A stretch of 64,000 nt of DNA from Bacteroidales bacterium UBA4345 (GTDB taxonomy: Bacteria > Bacteroidota > Bacteroidia > Bacteroidales > Paludibacteraceae), in the NCBI GenBank assembly GCA_002396385.1, contig DGTD01000101.1, positions 40,945-104,944 on the forward strand, written 5' to 3'. The position numbers and the translations under genes are program-made. The first letter of the stretch is position 1. The number at the start of each line of letters is the position of its first letter. Below, in pieces: positions 52,086-61,310 of the stretch. The notes under the pieces are model-generated. The model did not search any database and had not been told where the DNA came from. It saw only the letters and a list, made by a program, of their open reading frames with translations.

Positions 52086-53585
52086 TCATTTGGTCGAAAC
52101 ACAGTTGCTGGCCTTGCTTTCTTTCCTATATTTGTTGAAACTGGTTACCACCAGTCTTGTGCCAGCTGGCAGTTGCTCGCAATAGTTTGGCAGGTAAATG
52201 CCGCCATTCTGCCGGGGAGTGGTAGTGACGATGCGTTCTGATAGTAGTTGGTTGTCGTTGGAATCTTCTGGCAGTGCATATACGATGTAGTAGCGGATAG
52301 CATTTCCTCCACTTGCTGCGACAGAATCCCAGATGAGCCGGTCTTCTTCGATGCGCACGTCCGTTGGTGGCTCCGATTCGTTGCCGTAACAGTTGCCTGC
52401 AGCAGGTTGCAGGGCAGGAAACTGGTAGTAGGTGCTGCTTAACGAGTCAAGCAAACCTTGCGGATTGCGTATGACGTATTTGTTACTGTAGAAAATAGAA
52501 CCTATATCTGCATTCTTTTTGTAGTTCTGTCGGACTTGCCGAATAAGTTCGTTTGGAGTTTTCCAGGCCTCCTGCTCGTATATTTCCAGTCCGGAAGCGT
52601 ATTGCCCGATGTAGAGGTTGCACGCATTTGTGCCTGCCTGTTTTTTGCATTCTGTTCCCCACCAGTCGTACAGCCTCGCATAATCAGACGTACGGTGGCC
52701 GATGTTCCAATATAGTTGTGGCGCCACATAGTCAATCCAGCCGTTACGAATCCATTTTTTCACGTCGGCGAAAAGTTCGTTCACGTTCGTATTATTGTTG
52801 CCGAAGGGTGCTATGCCGAATTGAACCCATGGACGTGCGGCCTTAATGGTGTGTTGCAGTTGTTCTATTACCTGGTCAACATTGTTTCTGCGCCAGTCTT
52901 CCTTCTTTTTGAAGTTCCCGCCCAGTTTTTGGAACGCGTCATCATCGGGAAACTCTTGTCCTTTCTCTTTATAGGGGTAGAAGTAATCATCGAAATGGAT
53001 GGCGTCTAAATCGTAGCGTAGCACAATGTCCATCACAATCATGGTCAGGTAGTCGCGCACGTCTTGGTAGGCTGGGTTAAAGTACAACTTACCGCCATAC
53101 CAGGCGAACAACTCGGGACGCTCGAAATACAAGTGGTTTTTAATTAGTTGAGTGGTGTCTCCTCCGTTAATCACGCGGTAGGGATTCAACCATACATGGA
53201 CTTCCATGCAGCGTTTGTGTGCCTCTTCTATAATGAATGCCAGCGGGTCGTATTCGGGAGAGGGGGCTTTGCCCTGTGTGCCTGTCAGGTAGGCGGACCA
53301 AGGTTCGAGAGCCGATTTGTAGAAAGCGTCGGCTGTTGGCCGCACTTGGAATACGACCGTATTGAAGCGGCAGGCGTGCAGTGAATCGAGTAGGTCTACC
53401 AACTCTTGTTTCTGCTGGCTTGGCAGGGCATATTTGTTGGGCCAGTCAATGTTGGCGACTGTGGCAATCCACGCTCCGCGCATTTCTGTTTTGCGTGGCT
53501 GTATCTCGGCACGGACTGTGGCGCCAATAAAAAACAACGGGGTAAATAGAGCTACAAGTAGGGGGCGTATGCCAGAACGAATCAT
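52086..53585 (-). CDS. GHL10-type glycoside hydrolase-like protein (PF02638)
   Basis: A signal peptide (to about residue 26) precedes a TIM barrel of about 360 residues with RGAWIATVANIDWPNK, FNTVVFQVRPTADAFY, EVHVWLNPYRV, DAIHFDDYFYP and YVAPQLYWNIG, the hallmarks of the GHL10/YngK group (formerly DUF187). The acidic FDDYFYP is the likely active site. A C-terminal fibronectin-type or similar beta domain (about 415-495) follows. These enzymes act on peptidoglycan or cell-surface glycans in characterised cases. It starts 27 bp after the upstream gene, suggesting an operon. Confidence 0.88.
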   Translation of the reverse strand: MIRSGIRPLLVALFTPLFFIGATVRAEIQPRKTEMRGAWIATVANIDWPNKYALPSQQKQELVDLLDSLHACRFNTVVFQVRPTADAFYKSALEPWSAYLTGTQGKAPSPEYDPLAFIIEEAHKRCMEVHVWLNPYRVINGGDTTQLIKNHLYFERPELFAWYGGKLYFNPAYQDVRDYLTMIVMDIVLRYDLDAIHFDDYFYPYKEKGQEFPDDDAFQKLGGNFKKKEDWRRNNVDQVIEQLQHTIKAARPWVQFGIAPFGNNNTNVNELFADVKKWIRNGWIDYVAPQLYWNIGHRTSDYARLYDWWGTECKKQAGTNACNLYIGQYASGLEIYEQEAWKTPNELIRQVRQNYKKNADIGSIFYSNKYVIRNPQGLLDSLSSTYYQFPALQPAAGNCYGNESEPPTDVRIEEDRLIWDSVAASGGNAIRYYIVYALPEDSNDNQLLSERIVTTTPRQNGGIYLPNYCEQLPAGTRLVVTSFNKYRKESKASNCVSTK

Positions 53586-53612
53586 GTCTTGACGTGAAAT
53601 AATGGGGACTAC

Positions 53613-54293
53613 CTATTGGTGGTTTTCCACCTCGATAAGGTACCATTTGCGGTTGATGCAAATGAAATTGTATATCTGCGACAGCCTTCCTTTGTTGTAA
53701 ACGTAAATGCGGCGGTTGTTGGCGTTATTTACATTGTTTAGTATGCAGACCTGTGGACAGATTTGGGAAAAACTGATGAAGTTCCACTCGCGTGGCATTA
53801 GCAGTTTGCTATTGCTCTCTTTCCCTCCTTTGAATGTACGGATAGGAATTGGAAATATTGTTCGTTTTATCTGTAGGTCGTGGTTTCTGGAGTATTCGCT
53901 CAGAAATGTGACGAAATCGTGGTCGCTATTGGCGTTTGAAGTGATTTTGTTCAGTTGGAAACTTGACCCGTGGGCGTTGAAATGACATGCTAGTGCCTCT
54001 TTTGTCTGCAAATCGGAAAAAGTCATTTTTTGCTCTCCTTTCGATATGGTGGGCGCGTTTACCGAATCGGCACAAACCAATGCTATTGTTGTTGTCGACA
54101 TACGGATGTGTGAACCTGCTCTAGATGATTTTTTCCCGTCAATGGTCAGTGATGGGGCTGTTTGCTTGTCTTGCGTTTCGGAATGGCTGATGAAATCAAC
54201 AAGAAAAGAGGCAAAATTGGCTGTGCTTGCTGGCAGACAACTGAATGTTGTCAGCAATGCAAGAAGAAAAATATGTTTGCCCCGTCTTTTCAT
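53613..54293 (-). CDS. exported DUF4348-like protein
   Basis: The ATG at 54293 gives MKRRGKHIFLLALLTTFSCL, a signal peptide with a possible lipobox (FSC). Late in the 226-residue protein, HDFVTFLSEYSRNHDLQIKRTIFPIPI followed by REWNFISFS and the C-terminal NFICINRKWYLIEVEN resembles DUF4348, small exported proteins common in Bacteroidales with no known role. A -7 box at 54313-54320 excludes the earlier start at 54323. It leads into the GHL10 gene. Confidence 0.6.
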   Translation of the reverse strand: MKRRGKHIFLLALLTTFSCLPASTANFASFLVDFISHSETQDKQTAPSLTIDGKKSSRAGSHIRMSTTTIALVCADSVNAPTISKGEQKMTFSDLQTKEALACHFNAHGSSFQLNKITSNANSDHDFVTFLSEYSRNHDLQIKRTIFPIPIRTFKGGKESNSKLLMPREWNFISFSQICPQVCILNNVNNANNRRIYVYNKGRLSQIYNFICINRKWYLIEVENHQ

Positions 54294-54312
54294 AACCCTA
54301 TCAATATACCTA

Positions 54313-54320
54313 CAAAAATA
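54313..54320 (-). promoter_or_regulatory. -7 box (TAttTTTG)
   Basis: Exact TAnnTTTG on the minus strand upstream of the DUF4348-like/GHL10 operon, 20 bp before the ATG at 54293. Confidence 0.5.
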
Positions 54321-54456
54321 CAAAACCTAGACCAAAGCATGAAAAACTGAATTACTTTTTTTGAAAATTATTGTCCTGTGGTAGCGTCTTCTGGCTCTTA
54401 ATATCCTTTTTGTCTGATTGTATTGGTAAAGAATATCTAACAAACTGCATTTTGTG

Positions 54457-54464
54457 TAACTTTG
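54457..54464 (+). promoter_or_regulatory. -7 box (TAacTTTG) of the SUFU-domain gene
   Basis: Exact TAnnTTTG box 26 bp before the ATG at 54490; -33 not clear. Confidence 0.5.
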
Positions 54465-54489
54465 GGCCGAATTTAGTTATATTGTCGAA

Positions 54490-56433
54490 ATGCGTCCCGA
54501 AACATACACACCAGCGTCGTTACAAAACATCCGTAAACACATTGCCGAACATATGGGTGAGGCTCGGTTTTTCAGTCAAATGAGTTTAGATAACGGACTG
54601 TTGGTTGAAATTGACATTATAGATCCCACTTATTACAGAAATTTTTACACTTTGGTGACAGTCGGATTAGGCGCGTCCCTTAATCCGGGATCAGATGGTG
54701 AAAATAGGGAACGTTGTGAACTTACCTTTTATTTACCCGCTAACTGGCAAACTGATTGTGCGGAATGGAATCGTGAAAACAGAATTTGGCCGGTCGACTT
54801 ACTTAAAACGTTTGTTGAAAATGCAGCTGTCAAGGGTGTGAAAACGGGCGTGGTGCTTGACAATGGTGCGCCTTTGGGAACTAATACAGAACAGTGTGCG
54901 GCTACTCTTATAGAGCAAGTAGACGATGAAATGCGTTTGTGTTTTATAGAAGGAGGTGCTCAGGTTGAGTTCTTGTCGGTGTTTGTCGTCTATCGTGAAG
55001 AATGCGACTATCTGGTGCAGAACGGTTTGCAAAAACTTATGCAACTGGTGGAAGACGATTTAGAGATAATACAGGTGGCTCCACTTTGTTTGAAACGCAA
55101 GAATGTGCTGGGGAAAAACAATAAGACTTATTGGCTGACGCACGAGTTTCAAATACTGAAGGACTGGTCCGACGGTCCTTACTGTTATGCTAGCGACAGC
55201 ATTATGGTCGACGGAAAACCTATTGGTTATTGTTATAGGGTTGAGCCCGACGAAACCGTTACTTTGGGGTGGGACAGCGGTTGGCGTTTCTTTGCTGCCG
55301 ACGATGATTCTGAGTATCGTTCTAATCCGAAAAATATAGGCAATTTCGAATTGAACACTTTGTGTAATGTCGATTCGTTGATTCTTCCGCTGTTACGTGC
55401 TCCTTTTGGTTCGGCCTTCCGCCGGATTGGGGATGGTGATTTCGTTTTTGAACCAGGGCCTGCTATCCCGACCCCAAAAACGCTTATGCCGCCAGATGTT
55501 AGAAAACGTCTTGAGGAAATGAAACGGAATAACTCAGCCGATTATGTGGAAATAATCAAATCGTTGCGTGAGTTTATTCGCGAGGGCATCGATAGGGGGG
55601 CTTTTACGCTCGACGACGTTCGTGTTGACCTTGAAATATCGTTGTGGTATGGCTTTGCCTGTATCAATACCGACAGTTACGAACATTGTTTCGAAGCTGT
55701 TTCCCTTATGCCGACTGCGGAAAATTACGCTTATGGATGCGGACGCTGGTTCTACAGATATTCTTGTGCGCTTTCTTTCTGTGGACGTCTGAAAAGGGCT
55801 TTACGCTATGCTGAATATGGAGCCGTACAGCAACCCGATTACCCGTGGAATTGGTTGCAGTTGGGTAAACTAAGGGCTCATTTTGGCGATAAAGAGGGGG
55901 CTTTGCAGGCGGTGAGGAAGGGCTTGGAACTTCTTCCTGGCAACTACGAGTTTGTCACACTGCAACACGAAATTAATGTGTGCGCGCCGCTTGAAAAGAT
56001 GGCATACCATGTTATTGACCCAAAAACTGACCAGCTTCTACAAGATGGTGTTTTGTCCTCCTGTGAACAGAAGAAACGTCTGGTAGCTGGTATGGTCCTC
56101 AATACGAACGGACTCAGACAGGTGAAGGCAATGTTCCAACCCATGTCAGATTGGGAGGCCGATACCCCGTATTGCAGTTTTACATGGCACATCACGAAAG
56201 AACCTTTGGCTGTCGGGTTCGGTATGAATGAGGCGGCTTTGTCGAAAATAGATTTGCAGTGGCTGTGGAAACTCCGCGAAAAACTCGACGGGCAACAATA
56301 CAGAAGGCATACCGACAACAAGGGTGCCGAATCCAAGCTGGTTACTGTTATGGTCGGTTGGAATGAACAGGTTGACCTCATCTACAAATATCCCAACAGT
56401 AATAATCTGTTGAGGGTGCCTATGAGGGTGTAG
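54490..56433 (+). CDS. SUFU - DUF2185 - TPR multidomain immunity-type protein
   Basis: Three parts are visible in 647 residues. Residues about 10-190 form a suppressor-of-fused (SUFU, PF05076) domain: NFYTLVTVGLGAS, CELTFYLPANW, IWPVDLLKTF. Residues about 225-325 match DUF2185 (Imm33-like), with GYCYRVEPDE, DSGWRFFAADDDSEY and LLRAPFGSAFRR. Residues about 390-490 form TPR-like helices. A C-terminal beta-rich module (about 505-640) is unassigned. SUFU and DUF2185 are both recurrent immunity domains of polymorphic-toxin systems, so toxin neutralisation is plausible, but no toxin gene adjoins it. No signal peptide is present, so it acts in the cytoplasm. Confidence 0.75.
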   Translation: MRPETYTPASLQNIRKHIAEHMGEARFFSQMSLDNGLLVEIDIIDPTYYRNFYTLVTVGLGASLNPGSDGENRERCELTFYLPANWQTDCAEWNRENRIWPVDLLKTFVENAAVKGVKTGVVLDNGAPLGTNTEQCAATLIEQVDDEMRLCFIEGGAQVEFLSVFVVYREECDYLVQNGLQKLMQLVEDDLEIIQVAPLCLKRKNVLGKNNKTYWLTHEFQILKDWSDGPYCYASDSIMVDGKPIGYCYRVEPDETVTLGWDSGWRFFAADDDSEYRSNPKNIGNFELNTLCNVDSLILPLLRAPFGSAFRRIGDGDFVFEPGPAIPTPKTLMPPDVRKRLEEMKRNNSADYVEIIKSLREFIREGIDRGAFTLDDVRVDLEISLWYGFACINTDSYEHCFEAVSLMPTAENYAYGCGRWFYRYSCALSFCGRLKRALRYAEYGAVQQPDYPWNWLQLGKLRAHFGDKEGALQAVRKGLELLPGNYEFVTLQHEINVCAPLEKMAYHVIDPKTDQLLQDGVLSSCEQKKRLVAGMVLNTNGLRQVKAMFQPMSDWEADTPYCSFTWHITKEPLAVGFGMNEAALSKIDLQWLWKLREKLDGQQYRRHTDNKGAESKLVTVMVGWNEQVDLIYKYPNSNNLLRVPMRV

Positions 56434-56450
56434 TGTGCTATCTCCTTTCC

Positions 56451-57683
56451 TTATTCGTATCTCAGTGCGGTGATAGGGTCCATATTTGCAGCCTTTTTAG
56501 CCGGATACCAGCCGAAGAATACGCCCGTAGCCGCACAAACTACAAACGAAACGCCTATGGCCGTGTAACTAACCACAAAAGGCATACCCATTAGCGAGGT
56601 CCCGACATAAGATAGTATCAACCCCAGTATTATACCGATGACTCCGCCTATAAGGCTGAGAATAGCACTTTCGATGAGGAACTGTAAAAGAATGTCTTTC
56701 CCACGTGCACCGATTGCCATACGCAAGCCAATTTCTTTTGTTCGTTCGGTAACGGTTACGTACATGATGTTCATAATGCCGATACCGCCCACAATGAGCG
56801 AAATGGAGGCGATGGCTGCCAGCAGGGTGGTTAGTGTGCCGGTCATACTGTTCATCATTGACAGCATTTCGGCTTGTGTGCGCACTTCAAAATCGTCGAA
56901 TTGGTGGTCGAGAAGTTTGTGGTTCTCGCGCAAGAGCAGGGCCACTTCGGTTACGGCATCTTCGGCAACTTCTTCGCTTGAAGCGGAGCAATAGATCATT
57001 TGCAGGTAGTCGTTTCCTATAAAGCGTTTTTGAACTGTGGTGTATGGGGCTATCATTATGTCGTCTTGGTCTTGCCCCATGCTGTTGCTGCCTTTTGCCT
57101 CTAAAACACCAATAATCTTCAATGGAATACCTTTGAATTTTATGTCCTTACCAACTACATTGGCAATATTGAGAGTGTCGTCTGGGAAAATGTTTTTTAT
57201 AACTGTTTGTCCTATTACGCAAACTTTCGAGTATCTGGCAACATCGTCTTCTGTGAAATTAGAGCCTGCCGCCAAATCAAACTTTCTGATTTTTAACAAG
57301 TCAACCGAACCGCCTTGTAGGGTGCCGATAGCGTTGTTGTTCCCATTGACAATTTGTCCGCCGGCTGAAACCAAAGGAGAAACATAGCTGATATATTTAG
57401 CCTCTCTCTTTATTTTCTCTGCGTCAGAAATGGTTAGTGATTGCGAGTTGTCGGCGCCCATACTCACACCTCCACGGCGCTGGTTGGCGCGCATTACCAT
57501 AATCATATTGGTACCCATAGAAGATACTTGGTTGGTGATGCTCTGCGACGAACTTTGGCCTATGCTGACCATAGCTATAACCGATGCTATGCCAATAACC
57601 ACTCCCAATATAGTGAGTAGGGTTCGTGTCTTGTTCCTTAAAATGGCATCCCAGGCCACTTTTAGCAGATTCGAAAGGTTCAT
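56451..57683 (-). CDS. MacB-type ABC transporter permease
   Basis: The 410-residue protein has an N-terminal membrane helix (TLLTILGVVIGIASVIAMVSI), a periplasmic MacB_PCD domain of about 220 residues, and a C-terminal FtsX region with three helices, SLIVGGIGIMNIMYVTVTERTKEIGLRMAIGA and so on. It is the permease of a tripartite efflux or lipoprotein-type export pump. It is the last gene of the operon TolC-HlyD-ABC-MacB and follows the ATPase gene by about 20 bp. Macrolide or peptide export is the family role; substrate unknown. Confidence 0.92.
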   Translation of the reverse strand: MNLSNLLKVAWDAILRNKTRTLLTILGVVIGIASVIAMVSIGQSSSQSITNQVSSMGTNMIMVMRANQRRGGVSMGADNSQSLTISDAEKIKREAKYISYVSPLVSAGGQIVNGNNNAIGTLQGGSVDLLKIRKFDLAAGSNFTEDDVARYSKVCVIGQTVIKNIFPDDTLNIANVVGKDIKFKGIPLKIIGVLEAKGSNSMGQDQDDIMIAPYTTVQKRFIGNDYLQMIYCSASSEEVAEDAVTEVALLLRENHKLLDHQFDDFEVRTQAEMLSMMNSMTGTLTTLLAAIASISLIVGGIGIMNIMYVTVTERTKEIGLRMAIGARGKDILLQFLIESAILSLIGGVIGIILGLILSYVGTSLMGMPFVVSYTAIGVSFVVCAATGVFFGWYPAKKAANMDPITALRYE

Positions 57684-57703
57684 TGTTTGCTGTTTCTTTG
57701 GGT

Positions 57704-58483
57704 TTAGTAATCGGATGATGCAGGAAGTGCTTCAAGTGCGGCTTGTGCAGACTGGGTGTCGACCAAATTGTCTTTCATCATTTTACCGTCACGTAGCATA
57801 ACCTGTCGTTTGGTGAAGAGGGCAATGTCGGGTTCGTGTGTGACAAAACCAATGGTCACCCCCTGGCTGTTCAATTTTTGGAAGAGGCTCATAATCTCGT
57901 ACGAGGTACGGGTATCTAGGTTTCCGGTCGCCTCGTCAGCGAGAAGTATGACGGGATCGTTTACAATGGCGCGTGCAATGGCTATACGCTGCTGCTGGCC
58001 GCCAGACATCTGGTTGGGTGTATGGTTCGCCCTGTTGGCCATGCCTACCAGCTCAAGCGCATGTTCTGCCCGTTCGCGGCGTTCTTTAGCACTTATGTTG
58101 CTGTTGTAGAGAAGTGGTAGCTCTACCTGTTCGATGGAGGTGGTGCGTGGTAGCAGGTTGTAACTCTGGAACACGAAACCAATCTTTTTGTTCCTGATTT
58201 CAGCCAATTGGTCTTTGCTGCATACGGCCGCGTCTACACCGTCGATGTAGTAGTGCCCGCTGGTGGGCTTGTCTAAACAGCCTAATATGTTCAGCATGGT
58301 CGACTTGCCACTGCCCGAGGTGCCCATTATAGCGACAAACTCGCCCTTGTTGATGTTGAAGGTTACGCCGCGGAGTGCGTGAACCGTTTCGCTTCCAACA
58401 ATAAAGTCTCGTTTCAGGTCCTCGATCCTGATGATGGATTGGTTGTCGTTTTTGGCGGTAGAGCCGTTTGTCGTTTCGCTCAT
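57704..58483 (-). CDS. MacB-type ABC transporter ATP-binding protein
   Basis: The ATG at 58483 (MSETTNGSTAKN) gives 259 residues. The frame continues upstream to 58516, but that would overlap the previous gene. Walker A GTSGSGKST, the Q-loop FQSYNLLP, signature MSGGQQQR, Walker B VILLADEATGN and the H-loop VTHEPD are all intact. It powers the permease encoded directly downstream and is typical of the LolD/MacB class. Confidence 0.95.
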   Translation of the reverse strand: MSETTNGSTAKNDNQSIIRIEDLKRDFIVGSETVHALRGVTFNINKGEFVAIMGTSGSGKSTMLNILGCLDKPTSGHYYIDGVDAAVCSKDQLAEIRNKKIGFVFQSYNLLPRTTSIEQVELPLLYNSNISAKERRERAEHALELVGMANRANHTPNQMSGGQQQRIAIARAIVNDPVILLADEATGNLDTRTSYEIMSLFQKLNSQGVTIGFVTHEPDIALFTKRQVMLRDGKMMKDNLVDTQSAQAALEALPASSDY

Positions 58484-58499
58484 AAAAGTGTTCTTCTTT

Positions 58500-59765
58500 T
58501 TATCTGCCCGGACCATTAGGCCCTGCTACTTTCGAACTGTTTTTCCTGCCTCGGTTTGGCCCTTTCGGCATGAATGGGTTGTTGGCGTTATTGCCGCCCT
58601 TTACCTTAGTTCCGTACGAAGCGTTTGTAATAATGGTGTCGCCTTCCGAAACCCCGCCTTTTACTATATAGTTAACTCCGTCGCCCAGTCCAACGGTGAC
58701 GTGTCGTGGCATTATCTTGTCTCCGTTCTTCAACCATACGGTTTTGGTGTTACGGTCGTTTCCGGTTGCAGGCATGGTTCCTTGAGGTCTTCCCTCTCTG
58801 CCGGCTGCGGGATGGTAACCTTCTCCTCCGTCTTTCGGACGTGGTAAGGCTTTTATTATTTCTTCGGTCGGCTTCCAATTGGTAGCTGCCACAGGTACAA
58901 CAAGGTCGGCCTCCGATTCTGTAATGATAGTTATGCTGGCTGTCATGCCAGGATACAGTTTTTCTTCGGGGTTCGGCGCACTGATGATGACCGTGTAGGT
59001 GACCACGTTGTTGGTGGTGTTCGGACTTAGGCGGATTTGGTTTACCGTACCTTCAAAGGTCTCACCGTTGTAAGAGTCTACCGTGAAGGTCACTTTCTGT
59101 CCTTTCTTTACAGCACCTATGTCGGCCTCGTCGATTTTAGCCTCTACTTGCATGTCTTTCAAGTCACGCGCAATGGTGAAGAGGGTAGGGGTGCTGAACG
59201 AAGAGGCGACCGTCTGTCCCTCTTCCACTTCCTTACCCAAGACAACACCCTCAATCGGAGAGTAAATTTCCGCATAGCTGAGGTTGACTTTCGCCTCGCG
59301 CACATTGGTTTGTGCTTGTGTGACCTTTGCCTTGGCCTGGCTCAGGGCGTCCTGATCCTTGTCGAGGTCGCTTTTGGTAGCCGCCTTCTGGTCGAACAGG
59401 GTCTTTGTCCTGTTGTAGTTCTGCAAGGCTAGCGTGTAAGAACTGGTTGCGCTCTGTAGCGAGGCGTTACACTGGTTCAAGCGCTCTTGAAGCGTCGATT
59501 TGTCCAACTCTGCCAATAGTTGTCCTTTCTTGACGTGGCTGTTGAAGTCGACGTATATTCTCTTTACTTCTCCGGAAACCTGTGTTCCTATTTGGACCTC
59601 GTCGACTGGGGCCAAACTACCGGTTGCGGTTACCGTCGATTTTACGGTATCTTTGGTTACCACCTTGGTGGTGAAACTAACCGATTTCTGGCTAGGCCAG
59701 AAAAACCAGGTTGCAAAACCTGCTACGGCAATTAGACCTGCTACGATAATCAGTTTCTTTTTCAT
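58500..59765 (-). CDS. MacA/HlyD-type membrane fusion protein
   Basis: The ATG at 59765 (MKKKLIIVAGLIAVAGFA) gives 421 residues with one N-terminal membrane anchor. Next come a biotinyl-lipoyl-like domain (VQIGTQVSGEVKRIYVDFNSHVKKGQLLAELD), an alpha-helical hairpin (about 95-170), a second lipoyl half (IYSPIEGVVLGKEVEEGQTV) and a beta-barrel. A glycine- and proline-rich insertion (about 310-345) and a glycine-arginine-rich tail follow. It links the inner-membrane pump to TolC. The ABC ATPase gene follows by 16 bp. Confidence 0.92.
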   Translation of the reverse strand: MKKKLIIVAGLIAVAGFATWFFWPSQKSVSFTTKVVTKDTVKSTVTATGSLAPVDEVQIGTQVSGEVKRIYVDFNSHVKKGQLLAELDKSTLQERLNQCNASLQSATSSYTLALQNYNRTKTLFDQKAATKSDLDKDQDALSQAKAKVTQAQTNVREAKVNLSYAEIYSPIEGVVLGKEVEEGQTVASSFSTPTLFTIARDLKDMQVEAKIDEADIGAVKKGQKVTFTVDSYNGETFEGTVNQIRLSPNTTNNVVTYTVIISAPNPEEKLYPGMTASITIITESEADLVVPVAATNWKPTEEIIKALPRPKDGGEGYHPAAGREGRPQGTMPATGNDRNTKTVWLKNGDKIMPRHVTVGLGDGVNYIVKGGVSEGDTIITNASYGTKVKGGNNANNPFMPKGPNRGRKNSSKVAGPNGPGR

Positions 59766-59794
59766 TATATAGTCTATTCTTTTCAATTTGTGTT

Positions 59795-61096
59795 TTAGTC
59801 CATTCTTACACCGTTGCCTGTGTACACGTCAAGTATTTTGCGGCTCAGAATGAAGGAGTATTTAGCCTGTACATATTCATTGATGGCATTGATGTAGTTC
59901 GCTTGTTGGGTCAGGAGGTCGGTAATTACTACCGAACCGACATTGAATTTGGCATTGAAGACGTTCAGCACCTCACGGTATGCGTTGCAACGCTGTCTTG
60001 TCATTTTATAGCGTTCGTAGGCGAGTTTAACGTTCTGGTATTGGTTGATGACCGTTTGCTTGATCTCTAACTCGGTTTGGGCCTTGTCGAGTTCCGACAT
60101 TTGTTTTGAGTATTTATTCTGTGCCAATTTGCTTTTAGTCTGGCCCCGGTCGTATATGGGCATGCTGAGTGTGATGCCGACCTGTTGGTTAAAATTGTCG
60201 CCTAGTTGTCGGCCAATGTCGCCGAAATCGCGGTGGCTGGTGCCGATGCCGGCACTTGCACTAATGGTTGGACGGACTCCCGCTTTGGTGATTTCGGTTT
60301 GAATCTCGGCTGCTTCAATGGCGCTTTGGGTCAGTTTTAACTCAGGCATCGTCTGCAGTGCGTTGTTCACACATTCTTCCTGCGTTGGTAGAAGTGCCAT
60401 AGCGTCGATGGTGCTGGTGTCTGGACCTATAAGGCTAAGGTTGGCAGCTGGGTCCATACTGAGCAGTTTCTTGAGCGATAGTAGGCTGGTCTGACGCATG
60501 ATTTGTGATTCGAGCGTGTCGGTGCGGTTTTGGGCGTATTGAGCTTCCAATACTAAATAGTCGCTTTCGAGCATGGCGCCGGCGTCGAACTTCTTTTTAC
60601 CTTGTTCGGCCTGTTCGCCGCTGGTTTTTACAATGGCCTCTTTATATTTGATGGCCTCTTCGTTCCTCAGAACGGTGAGGTAGGTGTTCAGTATTTCGAT
60701 GCTCAGACTGTTGTCGAATTTTTCAACCCGTAGCTTGGCGTCATCTTCTTCAATTTGGCTCCGCTTGATGTTGTTTGTGATGCTTCCTCCCTGGTAGATG
60801 GTGATGCCTGCGTTAATACTCGCATTGCCGCTTATGTGAATGTCGCTTTCACTCCCGACGTGGCTGGCACTCTCTCCTGCACTGAGGTTTACACCTGGTT
60901 TCCGGTTGTTTTTAGCCTGGATGGTATTTTCGGCTGCGCTTTTTTCTGTAAGTTTCAGATTTTGGCGTTGCAGACTATTGCCAAAAGCATATTGCAGGCA
61001 CTGGTCAAGCGTGAAATGATAGCTGCCTGTCTCTTGGGCTTGGTTGGCAAGAGGCAAAAAAGCCATACATGCAAGTAGAATCGGATATTTTTTCAT
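59795..61096 (-). CDS. TolC-family outer-membrane efflux channel
   Basis: A signal peptide (to about residue 20, ending NQAQ) precedes two repeated halves of the TolC fold. Each contributes long helices (LSIEILNTYLTVLRNEEAIKY and TELEIKQTVINQYQNVKLAYER) and membrane strands. At 433 residues it is a normal length. It forms the exit duct of the tripartite pump, first in the operon, with a TAtcTTTG box about 60 bp upstream. Confidence 0.93.
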   Translation of the reverse strand: MKKYPILLACMAFLPLANQAQETGSYHFTLDQCLQYAFGNSLQRQNLKLTEKSAAENTIQAKNNRKPGVNLSAGESASHVGSESDIHISGNASINAGITIYQGGSITNNIKRSQIEEDDAKLRVEKFDNSLSIEILNTYLTVLRNEEAIKYKEAIVKTSGEQAEQGKKKFDAGAMLESDYLVLEAQYAQNRTDTLESQIMRQTSLLSLKKLLSMDPAANLSLIGPDTSTIDAMALLPTQEECVNNALQTMPELKLTQSAIEAAEIQTEITKAGVRPTISASAGIGTSHRDFGDIGRQLGDNFNQQVGITLSMPIYDRGQTKSKLAQNKYSKQMSELDKAQTELEIKQTVINQYQNVKLAYERYKMTRQRCNAYREVLNVFNAKFNVGSVVITDLLTQQANYINAINEYVQAKYSFILSRKILDVYTGNGVRMD

Positions 61097-61151
61097 AAAA
61101 ACTCAAGCTCGATGTTCTTCTTTTTTGTGGAAGAATAATGATTTTACTTAA

Positions 61152-61159
61152 CAAAGATA
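61152..61159 (-). promoter_or_regulatory. -7 box (TAtcTTTG) of the TolC operon
   Basis: Exact TAnnTTTG on the minus strand, 56 bp before the TolC start at 61096; likely drives the four-gene efflux operon. Confidence 0.5.
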
Positions 61160-61310
61160 ATTCTATTTTTCAAAATCTGTTACAGAAAGAGCATTTTGTA
61201 GATGATTTTTTCACATTTGGCTATCTGGTACTTTTAGAGCATAGCATTCACGTTTTCAGAGAGGCGCACGTTGCACTCCCAGCCGATGCTGTCGTGGCGG
61301 TTTTAGGGTT

